A DNA stretch of 64,000 nucleotides from Bacteroidales bacterium (GCA_017934185.1 JAGBJY010000060.1:1-64000); one strand, 5' to 3'. Shown: positions 9,240 through 17,998, counted from the first letter of the stretch. The notes: generated by a model from the letters alone, not told the origin. Numbers and translations: made by a program.

Positions 9240-11406
9240 CGTGTTTGCGGCGGTAACGCTGCTGGTATCCTGCGGCAATATCGTAGGAGGCGGCAATGCC
9301 GTCCGCCAGTATTATATCCATCCCGATATCCAGGGCAGGGGCTCGGACACCAAAATGGCCGATTACCTGAAAAAGCATCTCCAGCGGCGCAGCGAGAACA
9401 ATCTTTTGGACAAAGACGGGCTGGAGGTATCGGTTCATGTGGGGCCTGAGATTGGCGGGGATTTTGCCGTTTCCCATCTTCCGGGCGGTGGTTATTATCT
9501 GGCCGCGAAGGACGAACGCACCATGACCTGGCTGCTGTACCAGTTCATCAAGGAATGCGGGAAAGTGGATCCTGCCATTGAGGTGACAGACCTGCCGCCG
9601 TCCATGTTTCCCAGGAAAGATACCGTGGTCACTTTCCCCTTTGAGTACCGTGACCTGTACATGCCCACCAACCAGAACCCGGACATGACCCTCCTGCTGG
9701 CCCTGCATAACCTGGAGATGGACTGGGGAATCTGGGGACATAACCTTTCCCGTGTGCTGGGCGGCAGCGGCGACCTGTCCGGCGGTTACCGCAACATGGA
9801 CCAGGAACTCTTCGCCCGTGATGCCAACGGGATTGTGCACCAGAGTCAGTTCTGCTTCTCGTCTGACCGTCTGCTGGAGCTTACGGAGCAGTATATCATC
9901 GATCAGTATGGGGACGGGGAGAAAGTGCCGTATCCCATGACCATCGGCCCCAATGACAATGGCTATGTCTGTCTTTGCCGCCGCTGCGAGCTGGCGGGAA
10001 ACACCAAGACCAATGCCATGCCGGCCGTTTCCAAGTTCGTGGAGCGCCTGGCGGCCCGTTTTCCGCACCATACGTTCTTTATCCCCGCTTACGCCACTAC
10101 GTCTTCAAAACCGGACCATATCCTCCCGTCCAATGTGGGCATTTTCCTGTCGGCCATCGATTATCCGCGTGTATGGAACGATGACCAGTCGGCCAAGGCA
10201 CGGGATTTCTTCAATTTGCTGAACAGCTGGAAAGAAGTTACGGAGAATGTCTATATCTGGGATTACGTCTGTAATTTTGACGACTATCTGTCTCCGTATC
10301 CCATCCTGTATGTGATGCAGGAACGCTTCCGCCGTTACCGTGAGATGGGTGTGAAGGGAGTGTTCCTCAACGGGTCCGGCTATTTCTACTCTATGCAGCA
10401 GGAAATGTACAGCTTCCTGCTGGCCAACCTGCTGGTGAATCCCGATGCCGATATTGAGCGCATGGTAAACGAGTATTATTCCGATGCCATGCCCAATGTG
10501 GGCAGTTTCTATGCCACTGTGGTGATTCAGATGGAGCAGCATGCACGCCGCGCAGGAACGGAGCTGCCGCTCTATGGAGGCATGGACGAAGCCCTGCGTT
10601 CTTATCTTTTCGAGAAAGAATTCCGCGAGTTCTATACGGTTTTCCTGCGGGCGGCCGATATGCAGATGACCCATCGTGAAAGGGTTATCTACGACAAAAC
10701 CCGCCAGTTCCTCTCCTTCTCTTTCCTGGAAATGTGCCGCCTCAGGGGCCTGGGTTCCGGCGGCTTTGCAGAGCTCATCGGCGACGAATGGGTGGTGAAA
10801 CCGGAGGTATGGTCGGCCGTGGAGGACCTGAAGCTGTATACCCCGGAAGATGACCTTTACATTCTCACCGACAATGAATACGCTTCTCCCGACCACATGG
10901 ACCGCGTGAACGAATCCGGTATTTATGTGGCCGATTACGAGAATGAAGTGGGGCTGTGGCTCACCTCCCAGCAATGGATGCGGGACCAGCTCCTGAGGCA
11001 TCCGTTGAAAGTGCATTATGACGGCCTTACGGAAACCACCACGCGGCTTACCGACGGCGTTGCCGGCATCTCCCAGAACTACCACTGGGGCTGGCAGGTG
11101 TATCCGCAGGCCGGTCTGGTGATAGAGCTTCCGGGCGAAGCCATGAGCGGCAAGTCCGGTGAATTTGTCACGTCCTTCCTCAACAGCGAGCGGCACCGCA
11201 TGTCGCCGCCCTCCGCCGTGGAAGTGTGGGCCGATGGCCGCAATGTGGGCGTGCTTCGCAAGGAAGGCCTGGCCGATTACTTCGATGAAGGTGAGCGGGT
11301 GATTTTCCGCGGAGCCGTGAGTCTGGGCCGCGCAGAGCATGTTGAGCTGCGCATTGTTCCTTCCCACACACGTAATCTGGGTATCGATGAAATTTATTTC
11401 CGCTAA
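9214..11406 (+). CDS. DUF4838 lipoprotein (glycoside-hydrolase-like)
   Basis: Lipoprotein of 730 residues. ATG at 9214 gives a good signal peptide with lipobox Cys20 (TLLVSC); a GTG at 9241 would leave too little signal. The body matches DUF4838, a TIM-barrel-like family related to alpha-glucuronidases. It has the characteristic PNDNGYVCLCRRCE near residue 246 and the later VFLNGSGYFYSMQQEMYSF region. A C-terminal beta-rich domain follows (about 560-730). In Pga-type systems a hydrolase or deacetylase (PgaB) trims the polymer, and this protein may play that part. The start lies inside the previous gene (26-bp overlap), supporting an operon. Catalytic residues could not be assigned. Confidence 0.75.
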   Translation: MSLPRLFSSVFAAVTLLVSCGNIVGGGNAVRQYYIHPDIQGRGSDTKMADYLKKHLQRRSENNLLDKDGLEVSVHVGPEIGGDFAVSHLPGGGYYLAAKDERTMTWLLYQFIKECGKVDPAIEVTDLPPSMFPRKDTVVTFPFEYRDLYMPTNQNPDMTLLLALHNLEMDWGIWGHNLSRVLGGSGDLSGGYRNMDQELFARDANGIVHQSQFCFSSDRLLELTEQYIIDQYGDGEKVPYPMTIGPNDNGYVCLCRRCELAGNTKTNAMPAVSKFVERLAARFPHHTFFIPAYATTSSKPDHILPSNVGIFLSAIDYPRVWNDDQSAKARDFFNLLNSWKEVTENVYIWDYVCNFDDYLSPYPILYVMQERFRRYREMGVKGVFLNGSGYFYSMQQEMYSFLLANLLVNPDADIERMVNEYYSDAMPNVGSFYATVVIQMEQHARRAGTELPLYGGMDEALRSYLFEKEFREFYTVFLRAADMQMTHRERVIYDKTRQFLSFSFLEMCRLRGLGSGGFAELIGDEWVVKPEVWSAVEDLKLYTPEDDLYILTDNEYASPDHMDRVNESGIYVADYENEVGLWLTSQQWMRDQLLRHPLKVHYDGLTETTTRLTDGVAGISQNYHWGWQVYPQAGLVIELPGEAMSGKSGEFVTSFLNSERHRMSPPSAVEVWADGRNVGVLRKEGLADYFDEGERVIFRGAVSLGRAEHVELRIVPSHTRNLGIDEIYFR

Positions 11407-11407
11407 T

Positions 11408-11914
11408 ATGAAAAGGGGCCTTCTTCTGCTTCTGCTGGCGGCGTTTTCCCTCGCCGGCTGTGTACGGCGTGTGCAGTATACCACGGTGGAAATCAAAGAC
11501 CCCGTCCGCCACTATTATCCCATCCTGCAGGGACAGGAACTGACGGTGATTGTGCGCCTGAACAATACCGGAAAGGTGCCGCTGGTGGTCAGGGACATTC
11601 AGCCTTCCTGCGGTTGCATTATCCTGGAAAGCGACCATGAGATGGTGGTACCTCCGGATCGTTTCATGTTTGTGACCATGAAATACGACAGCCGCAAGAA
11701 TGTGGGGAAGGCCGAGCATGCCATCCGTTTCTGGGGCAATATCTCGCCCGACGGCATGGCCGAAATGCGCTTTGACGTGAATGTGGTGCCGGATGCCTCA
11801 TATCACCACGACTATGAGGAGTTGTACGACAAAACCGAATCGGCCAAACGGCTCAGGGATTTTGTGGACGGAACCGGAAGTGAAACAGGCTTAGGCTATT
11901 ACGTGGACCGTTAA
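11408..11914 (+). CDS. DUF1573 lipoprotein
   Basis: Small lipoprotein, 168 residues, signal peptide with lipobox Cys18 (FSLAGC). The core is an Ig-like DUF1573 fold with the usual NTGKVPLVVRDIQPSCGC stretch near residues 56-73. The family is common in Bacteroidota, periplasmic or surface-exposed, and often found with export or surface-polymer genes; no biochemical role is established. It starts one base after the previous stop and is the last gene of the exopolysaccharide-like operon, followed by a weak hairpin. Confidence 0.78.
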   Translation: MKRGLLLLLLAAFSLAGCVRRVQYTTVEIKDPVRHYYPILQGQELTVIVRLNNTGKVPLVVRDIQPSCGCIILESDHEMVVPPDRFMFVTMKYDSRKNVGKAEHAIRFWGNISPDGMAEMRFDVNVVPDASYHHDYEELYDKTESAKRLRDFVDGTGSETGLGYYVDR

Positions 11915-11925
11915 TATTTTTGTTG

Positions 11926-11944
11926 AAAACTTTTCTGAAGTTTT
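11926..11944 (+). terminator. Weak hairpin after the DUF1573 gene
   Basis: AAAACTT, a 5-base loop and AAGTTTT form a 7-bp A/T-rich stem 12 bases after the stop codon. It is a plausible but weak end to the polysaccharide-like operon and leads straight into the uraA promoter. Confidence 0.35.
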
Positions 11945-11955
11945 ATTGGAGAAGG

Positions 11956-11987
11956 TTTGTTTTAAAAAATTTTATTATATACCTTTG
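11956..11987 (+). promoter_or_regulatory. Bacteroidota-type promoter of uraA
   Basis: TTTG at 11956-11959 and TACCTTTG at 11980-11987 fit the -33 and -7 elements with 20 bases between. The predicted leader to the ATG at 12045 is about 55 nt. No convincing purine or pyrimidine riboswitch fold was seen in it. Confidence 0.7.
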
Positions 11988-12044
11988 CACGGTCATGATA
12001 GGCCTGAAGGGAAGTGATAATACTTTTTACAAACCTATTACTCT

Positions 12045-13361
12045 ATGACAAAACAAGCGAAAGCTTTGACCTTGGGTCTCCAGCACATGTTTGCCATGTT
12101 CGGAGCCACCGTATTGGTACCGGTCATCACCGGACTTTCCATGAGTGCCACCTTGCTTTTTGCAGGTTTGGGCACTTTAATTTTTCACCTTCTCACCAAG
12201 ATGCGGGTACCGGCCTTCCTGGGCTCGTCCTTTGCCTTCCTGGGCGGCTACGCAGCGGTAGTGTCCATGGGAACCTCACAAGGACTCAGCGCCTCGGAAT
12301 CTTTACCTTATGCCTGCATCGGAGTTTTTTCGGCAGGCATAATTTATTTTGTGCTGGCGGGGCTCTTCGCCGCTTTCGGCACCCGGAAGGTGATGCGCTT
12401 TTTCCCGCCCATCGTGACGGGTCCCATCATCATTGCCATCGGCCTCACCCTGAGCGGCAGCGCCATCGGCAACTGCAACCAGAACTGGTGGATTGCCCTG
12501 CTGGCCATCGCCATCATCATTGTCTGCAACATCTGGGGGAAGGGGATGATCCGGATTATTCCCATCCTGCTGGGCGTGCTGGGTTCTTACCTGGTGGCGG
12601 CTTGCTTCGGCCTCTGTGACTTCTCTTCCGTTAATGAGGCGGCCTGGGTGGGCCTTCCTTTCCAATGGGAGAATACGGCCTTCCACGTGTTCCGAAACCC
12701 CAACTGGGGACTTATTGTGAGTGCGGTCATTGCCATTGTTCCCATTTCGCTGGCCACCATGATGGAACATATCGGCGACATGTGCGCCATTTCGTCCACC
12801 ACCGGAGAGAATTATCTGGAGAATCCGGGCCTGCACCGTACGCTCATGGGCGACGGCCTGGCCACCATGGTGGCTTCCCTGTTTGGCGCTCCGGCCAATA
12901 CCACCTATGGCGAGAACACAGGGGTGCTCAACCTCACCAAAGTGTATGACCCGCGTGTCATCCGCATTGCGGCCGTATATGCCATCATCCTCAGCTTCTG
13001 TCCCAAATTCAGTGCCCTCATCGGATGCATGCCGGCGGCCACCATCGGCGGGGTATCGCTGGTGCTGTACGGTATGATTTCGGCCGTGGGTGTTCGCAAT
13101 ATCGTGGAGAATCAGGTAGATTTTACCAAGAGCCGGAATGTGATTATTGCGGCCCTTATCCTGGTGCTCTCCATTGGTATCAAGTATGGCGCCAACGATG
13201 CTATTTCGCTGGGATTCACTTCTTTAAGCGGTCTGGCCGTGGCGGCTCTCGTGGGTGTTTTCCTCAATGCCGTCTTGCCCGGCAAGGACTATGAGTTCGG
13301 TGCCAACCCCAGCGGAGACAAAGCGGTGGATTTTGAAATCAATCCCTCCTTGAGAAAATAG
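12045..13361 (+). CDS. uraA: Uracil permease (NCS2/NAT family)
   Basis: Inner-membrane proton-coupled uracil (possibly xanthine) importer, 438 residues, with about 14 hydrophobic segments. It opens like UraA (LGLQHMFAMFGATVLVP) and carries the UraA-type signature ANTTYGENTGVLNLTKVY near residues 284-301, including the substrate-binding Glu of the GEN motif. Uracil over xanthine is preferred because of this UraA-like signature. It has its own promoter and is followed by a dispersed repeat and a Tsx-like outer-membrane channel, suggesting a route for nucleobases across both membranes. A dihydropyrimidine dehydrogenase-like gene (preA) lies 22 kb downstream. Confidence 0.9.
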   Translation: MTKQAKALTLGLQHMFAMFGATVLVPVITGLSMSATLLFAGLGTLIFHLLTKMRVPAFLGSSFAFLGGYAAVVSMGTSQGLSASESLPYACIGVFSAGIIYFVLAGLFAAFGTRKVMRFFPPIVTGPIIIAIGLTLSGSAIGNCNQNWWIALLAIAIIIVCNIWGKGMIRIIPILLGVLGSYLVAACFGLCDFSSVNEAAWVGLPFQWENTAFHVFRNPNWGLIVSAVIAIVPISLATMMEHIGDMCAISSTTGENYLENPGLHRTLMGDGLATMVASLFGAPANTTYGENTGVLNLTKVYDPRVIRIAAVYAIILSFCPKFSALIGCMPAATIGGVSLVLYGMISAVGVRNIVENQVDFTKSRNVIIAALILVLSIGIKYGANDAISLGFTSLSGLAVAALVGVFLNAVLPGKDYEFGANPSGDKAVDFEINPSLRK

Positions 13362-13415
13362 ATCCTTCACTGCGCTTAGGATGACACTTGTCATTCTGAG
13401 CGAAGCGAAGAATCT
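13361..13415. repeat. Dispersed palindromic repeat, copy 2 (both arms)
   Basis: The left arm, 13361-13386 (GATCCTTCACTGCG and onward), is an imperfect inverted copy of the right arm 13389-13415, with about 20 of 26 positions pairing. The right arm is base-identical to 3687-3713. It starts at the last base of the uraA stop codon, so it may act as a transcript-end hairpin. It looks like a REP-like miniature element. Confidence 0.8.
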
Positions 13416-13451
13416 GTAGTTATAATATACATCATTCATAAACTACGTTTT

Positions 13452-14261
13452 ATGGTTAAAAAAACTATTTTTGCCACTGCCTTTGCAGCACTTGCCTTTG
13501 CCCAGGTGGCCGGGGCCCAGACCAATCTTCAGGTGTTCTACGATTTCGGAAAAGACCGTGGACACGTAACTACCACCCTCGAAGGGTTCTACAATGACAA
13601 TTGGGGAAACACCTTCTTCTTCATTGACTACGACTACAAAGGACTCAATGCCGACAAGAAGAACGTAACCCCTTCCAGCACTTACTTCGAGATTGCCCGC
13701 TGCTTCAATTTCTGGCACAATGTTCCCGTTCTTAACGGATTCAGCCTGCAGCTCGAATACAATGGCGGTTTGCTGATTGGTGCTCCTCAGGTGATTCCTG
13801 ACGGGTCCTATACCGGTTATGGCATCAACCATGCCCTCCTTGCCGGTGTGGATTATTTCATTCACAGCAATGACTATAAGAATACCCTCAACCTGAAGGT
13901 ATTGTACAAGAAAATCCTTGGAGCAACAAGCAAGGTTCCCATGCAGTTTACCGTAGTGTGGGGTCTGCAGGACCTGTTTGGCCTCCAGGGACTGCGTTTC
14001 AGCGGCTTTGCCGATTTCTGGTGGCAGGACCAGTTCCTCTTCCCTTGGGCCGACGATGCAGCCATGGGTTACCGTGACTTCGCCCAGGGTGAGAATACCT
14101 CCGTCACCTTCATTTCCGAGCCTCAGCTCTGGTACAATGTGGGCCAGTGGTTCGGCTGCCCCAACTTAAACATTGGCGGTGAGCTGGAGCTCAGCGTGAA
14201 CTTCGGCACCCTCAAGGGCTTCCGTGCCCGTCCCTGCCTTGGTGCCAAGTGGGTCTTTTAA
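13452..14261 (+). CDS. Tsx-like outer-membrane channel (DUF5020 family)
   Basis: Exported 269-residue beta-barrel. A cleavable signal peptide ends near Ala-Gly-Ala-Gln (residues 20-23), and amphipathic, aromatic-rich strands run to a C-terminal Phe (GAKWVF). The YDFGKDRGHVTTTLEGFYNDN start resembles DUF5020/Tsx-type nucleoside channels. Position between uraA and a purine permease supports nucleoside or nucleobase diffusion across the outer membrane. The substrate is inferred from neighbours. Confidence 0.75.
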   Translation: MVKKTIFATAFAALAFAQVAGAQTNLQVFYDFGKDRGHVTTTLEGFYNDNWGNTFFFIDYDYKGLNADKKNVTPSSTYFEIARCFNFWHNVPVLNGFSLQLEYNGGLLIGAPQVIPDGSYTGYGINHALLAGVDYFIHSNDYKNTLNLKVLYKKILGATSKVPMQFTVVWGLQDLFGLQGLRFSGFADFWWQDQFLFPWADDAAMGYRDFAQGENTSVTFISEPQLWYNVGQWFGCPNLNIGGELELSVNFGTLKGFRARPCLGAKWVF

Positions 14262-14263
14262 TT

Positions 14264-14269
14264 AGGAGG
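14264..14269 (+). promoter_or_regulatory. Strong Shine-Dalgarno AGGAGG
   Basis: A perfect AGGAGG lies 8 bases before the ATG at 14278. Such sites are rare in Bacteroidota and I saw none as clear elsewhere in the window, so this permease gene may be unusually well translated or acquired. Confidence 0.7.
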
Positions 14270-14277
14270 AACGCATC

Positions 14278-15609
14278 ATGAAACCTGCTTTTGAAAAACT
14301 TTTCGGCTTCGACTCTGCCAAGCATTCCGTCAAGACTGAGATTTTTGCCGGCATCACCACCTTCCTTACCATGGCCTATATCCTGGCCGTTAACCCCGGT
14401 ATCTTCAGCGCCCTTGAAGGCATGCCCGCCGGCAGCGTTTTCACTGCTACCGCCCTGGCCGCCATCATCGGTACCCTGGTCATGGCCCTTTACGCCAAAA
14501 AACCCTTCGCCCTGGCTCCCGGCATGGGCCTCAATGCCTTCTTTGTGTACACCGTTTGCCTGGGGATGGGGTATACCTGGCAGTTTGCCCTTACCGCTGT
14601 GCTCCTGGAAGGTATCCTCTTCATTATCCTCACGCTCACGAAGGTTCGCAGCTGGCTGCTGAACGCCATTCCCGGAACGCTCAAGAAAGCCATTGGCGCC
14701 GGTATCGGCCTTTTCATCGCTTTCATCGGCATGCAGAATGCGGGAATCATCGTGAACAATGACGCCACTCTGGTAAGCCTCGGAAAGATTACGGAAGGGA
14801 CGGCGCTGCTGGCTATGATCGGCCTGTTTATCACCGCCGGTCTGGTGATGGCTAAAGTGCGAGGCGGCATCCTCTGGGGCATTCTGGCCACTACCATCAT
14901 CGGCCTATTCATCAAGGACCCTGCAACGGGCACAGCTATCACTAAGCTCAACGGCTTCATGTCCGTTCCTGACAGTGTCCAGCCCATTTTCTGCAAGTTC
15001 GAATGGAGCCAGGTGCTGTCCCTGGACATGCTGGTGGTGGTTTTCACCTTCCTGTTCATAGATATGTTTGACACCATGGGTACCATCATCGGCGTGCATC
15101 AGGGGGCAGGTCTTGTCCCGGAGGGCAACCGCCGCGACGACATTCCTGACATGGAAAAGATGTTCCTGGCCGATTCCATCGCCACCGTGGCCGGTGCCTG
15201 CCTGGGTACTTCCACCACTACCACTTACGTGGAAAGCGCCTCCGGAGTAGGCGAGGGCGGCCGTACCGGTCTTACCGCCTTCTCCACCGCCGTGTGCTTT
15301 GTGCTGGCCCTTTTCTTCAGCCCGCTGTTCCTGGCCATTCCCGGCGCCGCCACCGCTCCCGCCCTCATCGTGGTGGGCGTAATGATGATGCCTTCCGTGG
15401 CCCGCATTCACTGGGACGACTACTGCAAGGCCATTCCGGCATTCATCACCATCATTATGATGCCGCTGGCTTACAGCATTTCTGACGGTATCCTGCTGGG
15501 TGTGATCTCCTATGTAGCTTGCCATGCCGTGGCCGGCCGCTTCAAGGACATCTCCATCACCATGTGGGTGCTGGCCGTGCTGTTCATCTGCAAGTACATC
15601 TTCATTTAA
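14278..15609 (+). CDS. Purine (adenine/guanine/hypoxanthine) permease, AzgA-type
   Basis: Inner-membrane NCS2-superfamily transporter of 443 residues, AzgA/PbuG branch. Diagnostic stretches are FAGITTFLTMAYILAVNPG near residues 22-40, APGMGLNAFF near 79, DMFDTMGTIIGVHQGAG near 263 and TTTTYVESASGVGEGGRTG near 313. The family carries purine bases with protons. It follows the Tsx-like channel by 16 bp behind a canonical ribosome-binding site, and a large hairpin follows. Substrate choice within the purines is not visible. Confidence 0.88.
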   Translation: MKPAFEKLFGFDSAKHSVKTEIFAGITTFLTMAYILAVNPGIFSALEGMPAGSVFTATALAAIIGTLVMALYAKKPFALAPGMGLNAFFVYTVCLGMGYTWQFALTAVLLEGILFIILTLTKVRSWLLNAIPGTLKKAIGAGIGLFIAFIGMQNAGIIVNNDATLVSLGKITEGTALLAMIGLFITAGLVMAKVRGGILWGILATTIIGLFIKDPATGTAITKLNGFMSVPDSVQPIFCKFEWSQVLSLDMLVVVFTFLFIDMFDTMGTIIGVHQGAGLVPEGNRRDDIPDMEKMFLADSIATVAGACLGTSTTTTYVESASGVGEGGRTGLTAFSTAVCFVLALFFSPLFLAIPGAATAPALIVVGVMMMPSVARIHWDDYCKAIPAFITIIMMPLAYSISDGILLGVISYVACHAVAGRFKDISITMWVLAVLFICKYIFI

Positions 15610-15687
15610 GCTCCGCCGGCAGTATCGGCCTATGGCTTATCGTCTTTAGGTCGCCTTGCTGGTTTGCTTAAGTTGCTGTAATACAGT

Positions 15688-15738
15688 CGTTTACATAAAA
15701 ACAGTAAGCAATATTTGCTTACTGTTTTTATGTAAACG
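15688..15738. terminator. Perfect 24-bp stem, 3-base loop hairpin
   Basis: CGTTTACATAAAAACAG opens a 24-bp left arm (15688-15711), loop TAT, right arm 15715-15738 pairing without mismatch. It lies 80 bp after the purine permease and 98 bp before the esterase. No run of U follows the stem, so it may be a factor-assisted terminator or a palindromic element. Confidence 0.6.
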
Positions 15739-15836
15739 CTTGAATGTGAATGGATTGCGCTTTTCGCTCTTGGAACAGGAATGAAGCGGCGGCAAGGCCG
15801 ATGGAGATTGCGCCGATTTTTTGTATCTTTATGCCG

Positions 15837-16916
15837 ATGAAACGACTGAGTATGCTCATGGCCGTGCTGCTTGTGGGAGTGCAGGCGCTGGCGCAGAACC
15901 GCTTTGCGGCTGATTCTGAGGAAATTACCTATATCGGCAGGGTGCTAAGGACAGAGGACGGCGCCGTAAAGGCCGATTGGTCCGGCACCACCGCCGTTGT
16001 CAGTTTTCAGGGCAAGGGCTTGACGCTGCACTTTGACGAAGCCCGGCTGGATTATCTCAACGTCTGGATTGACAAAGAGCCGGGCGTGGAGGCCGATGCT
16101 GTCCTCAAGCTGGAAGGCCGGGGGGCTGTGGAGCTCTGCACTTTCAAGAAAAAAGGCACGCATACGGTGTATCTCCAGAAACGTACGGAAGGGGAGACCG
16201 GATGCATCACTTTCCTGTGCTTTGAAACCGACGGCACACTGCTGCAGGCGCGTCCCTGGAAGGAGCGCGTGATTGAGGTCATCGGCGATTCCTATACCTG
16301 CGGCTATGGCGTGGAAGCCCCCGGACGGGACTGCCCTGCCATCCCCGAGGAAGAGAACTGCAACAAGAGTTATTCCGGCATCCTGGGCCGTTTTTTTGAG
16401 GCCGATGTGGTGAGAGTGTCGCACTCCGGCCGGGGCATTGTCCGCAACTACAACGACGGCGACCCTGCCCAGACCATGCCCGTCCGTTACCTCCGCACCC
16501 TGGACCAGGAGGCCGAGCCCCGGTGGGAACCTTCCTATCGGCCCAATATTGTAGTTATCTATTTGGGAACCAATGACTTTTCTGTGGGAAAACAGCCTTC
16601 CATGGGCGCCTGGCTAAAGGCCTATAAGACCCTTCTGGAAGCCATCCGCGCCAATTACGGCCCCGAGGTGCCCATCCTCTGCGTGGCCTCCAACGCCGAT
16701 ACCCTCCTGGCCGATTATGTGAAGGCCGTAGCTACCCAAAGCGGCGTTCCTAATGTCCATTGGACAGCCATATATACCAAGGGCCACAACGATACCACCG
16801 AGCTGGGCGCCGCCTGGCATCCGAACTACCAGGGCATGCGAAAAGTGGCCAGCCTCATGGCTCCTTATGTGGCTACCCTTACCGGTTGGGAGCTGCCGCT
16901 GAAACCGGTGGAATAG
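15837..16916 (+). CDS. CE2-like SGNH/GDSL esterase, secreted
   Basis: Secreted hydrolase of 359 residues. Start ATG 15837 (15831 also possible) gives a signal peptide ending in QALAQ. An N-terminal beta-sandwich (about 25-130) precedes an SGNH domain: catalytic Ser in IEVIGDSYTCGYG near 148, Asn in YLGTNDFS near 245, and His in AAWHPNYQG near 325. This two-domain layout is that of carbohydrate esterase family 2, which removes acetyl groups from plant polysaccharides or oligosaccharides. The gene ends one base before the stop of the convergent porin. Substrate is not determined. Confidence 0.8.
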   Translation: MKRLSMLMAVLLVGVQALAQNRFAADSEEITYIGRVLRTEDGAVKADWSGTTAVVSFQGKGLTLHFDEARLDYLNVWIDKEPGVEADAVLKLEGRGAVELCTFKKKGTHTVYLQKRTEGETGCITFLCFETDGTLLQARPWKERVIEVIGDSYTCGYGVEAPGRDCPAIPEEENCNKSYSGILGRFFEADVVRVSHSGRGIVRNYNDGDPAQTMPVRYLRTLDQEAEPRWEPSYRPNIVVIYLGTNDFSVGKQPSMGAWLKAYKTLLEAIRANYGPEVPILCVASNADTLLADYVKAVATQSGVPNVHWTAIYTKGHNDTTELGAAWHPNYQGMRKVASLMAPYVATLTGWELPLKPVE

Positions 16917-16917
16917 C

Positions 16918-17910
16918 TTATCGCTTGTAAATGGTAAAGCGCCAGGTGATGCCGATGTCCAGGTTGTGGAGGTCGTCGTGGTTGTCGCGGAAGTAGGCCA
17001 GGTGCAGGCGCAGGCGGTCGTTTCCCAGCGGGAAGAACTCCAGCCCGGCGCCGCCGTAGAAGTAGTCGTTGCCGGCCGGGAGGATGAGGTTGTAGGACAC
17101 GCCATCGGCATCTACATTGGCGGTAGCGTTGCGTTCATACCCCACCTTGGTGCACAGGTTCCACTTTCCCAAGGACAAAATGGCCTTGCCGATAAGGCTC
17201 CAGTCGGAGAACAGTTTCTGCGGCTGGTTCGCGTGGAAACGGTTGATGTAGTCGATATCCACCACTAGCGGACCTAGGAGGAACTTGTTGCCCAGGCACA
17301 CCCAGTTGAGTTTTCGGTGCAGCTCATCCTCTACCAGGTTGTAGCTCCAGATGGTTTTCCACCAGGATGTGAAGTGGCCGTTCCAGTACAGGTTGTAGCA
17401 GTATGCGTCCTGGGTGCCGGGGGAAACGGGGGAGGGGCAGAACTGCAGCACAATGTCCTGACCTTCCGCCGGCGTGAAACAGGCATTGGCGCCAAAGGCA
17501 TAATACTGGTAGAAGCCGTTGCTGAAAGCCCCGTAGTAATATACGTCAATGGGCGGTGAATCAATTTCATAGCCGCCGATGAGGATGGCCTGTTTGCCGA
17601 AGGTGAAGGAAAACTTGGGGGTGGCCTGCCACTTGAGCCAGAGGAAGTCGGTGGCGTTGAAGGGGTTCTTCTCGTCAATCTTCTTGTTCAGGCGCTGGCG
17701 CACGCGGAAGGAAAGGGTCCGGCTGAGCTGGCCGGTCATGTGAAGGTTCAGATACTCACCCTGGAAATGGGTATTGTATTTTCCTTCCCGCACTTCCTGG
17801 TGGAAGGATGCACGGGTGTCCATCCAGATTTCATCGATATGCGTATTCTGCGCGCTGGCAAGCGGCATGGCCAGGGCCAGGAGCCCCATCACTGACAGCA
17901 GTCTTTTCAT
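16918..17910 (-). CDS. Outer-membrane porin (OprO/OprP-like)
   Basis: A 330-residue exported barrel with signal peptide MKRLLSVMGLLALAMPLASAQ and alternating strands to the end (WRFTIYKR). The N-terminal RVRQRLNK and WLKWQATPKFSFTFGKQ segments resemble the phosphate-selective porin O/P family in Bacteroidota, whose substrates vary. It is convergent with the esterase (one base between stops) and divergent from the M48 protease, with TATCTTTG (17938-17931, minus) as a likely -7 element. Confidence 0.65.
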   Translation of the reverse strand: MKRLLSVMGLLALAMPLASAQNTHIDEIWMDTRASFHQEVREGKYNTHFQGEYLNLHMTGQLSRTLSFRVRQRLNKKIDEKNPFNATDFLWLKWQATPKFSFTFGKQAILIGGYEIDSPPIDVYYYGAFSNGFYQYYAFGANACFTPAEGQDIVLQFCPSPVSPGTQDAYCYNLYWNGHFTSWWKTIWSYNLVEDELHRKLNWVCLGNKFLLGPLVVDIDYINRFHANQPQKLFSDWSLIGKAILSLGKWNLCTKVGYERNATANVDADGVSYNLILPAGNDYFYGGAGLEFFPLGNDRLRLHLAYFRDNHDDLHNLDIGITWRFTIYKR

Positions 17911-17930
17911 GTGTTATCCGTTATGCTTTA

Positions 17931-17978
17931 CAAAGATAGACAAAGCAGCGCATTTTTTCTCAAAATTTTGTAAATTTG
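17931..17978. promoter_or_regulatory. Divergent promoter pair (porin / M48 protease)
   Basis: On the minus strand TATCTTTG (17938-17931) faces the porin; on the plus strand TAAATTTG (17971-17978) faces the M48 gene. Both match TAnnTTTG. The -33 partners are weak. Confidence 0.55.
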
Positions 17979-17998
17979 GGAAAAATATCATCTGACCT

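Noticed and set aside
7578..9296. 572-codon minus-strand frame opposite the TPR/barrel gene
   Set aside because: No recognisable motif; the plus strand encodes clear TPRs and a barrel.
12000..12044. Possible purine or pyrimidine riboswitch before uraA
   Set aside because: The leader is only about 55 nt and no conserved core or stable fold was seen.
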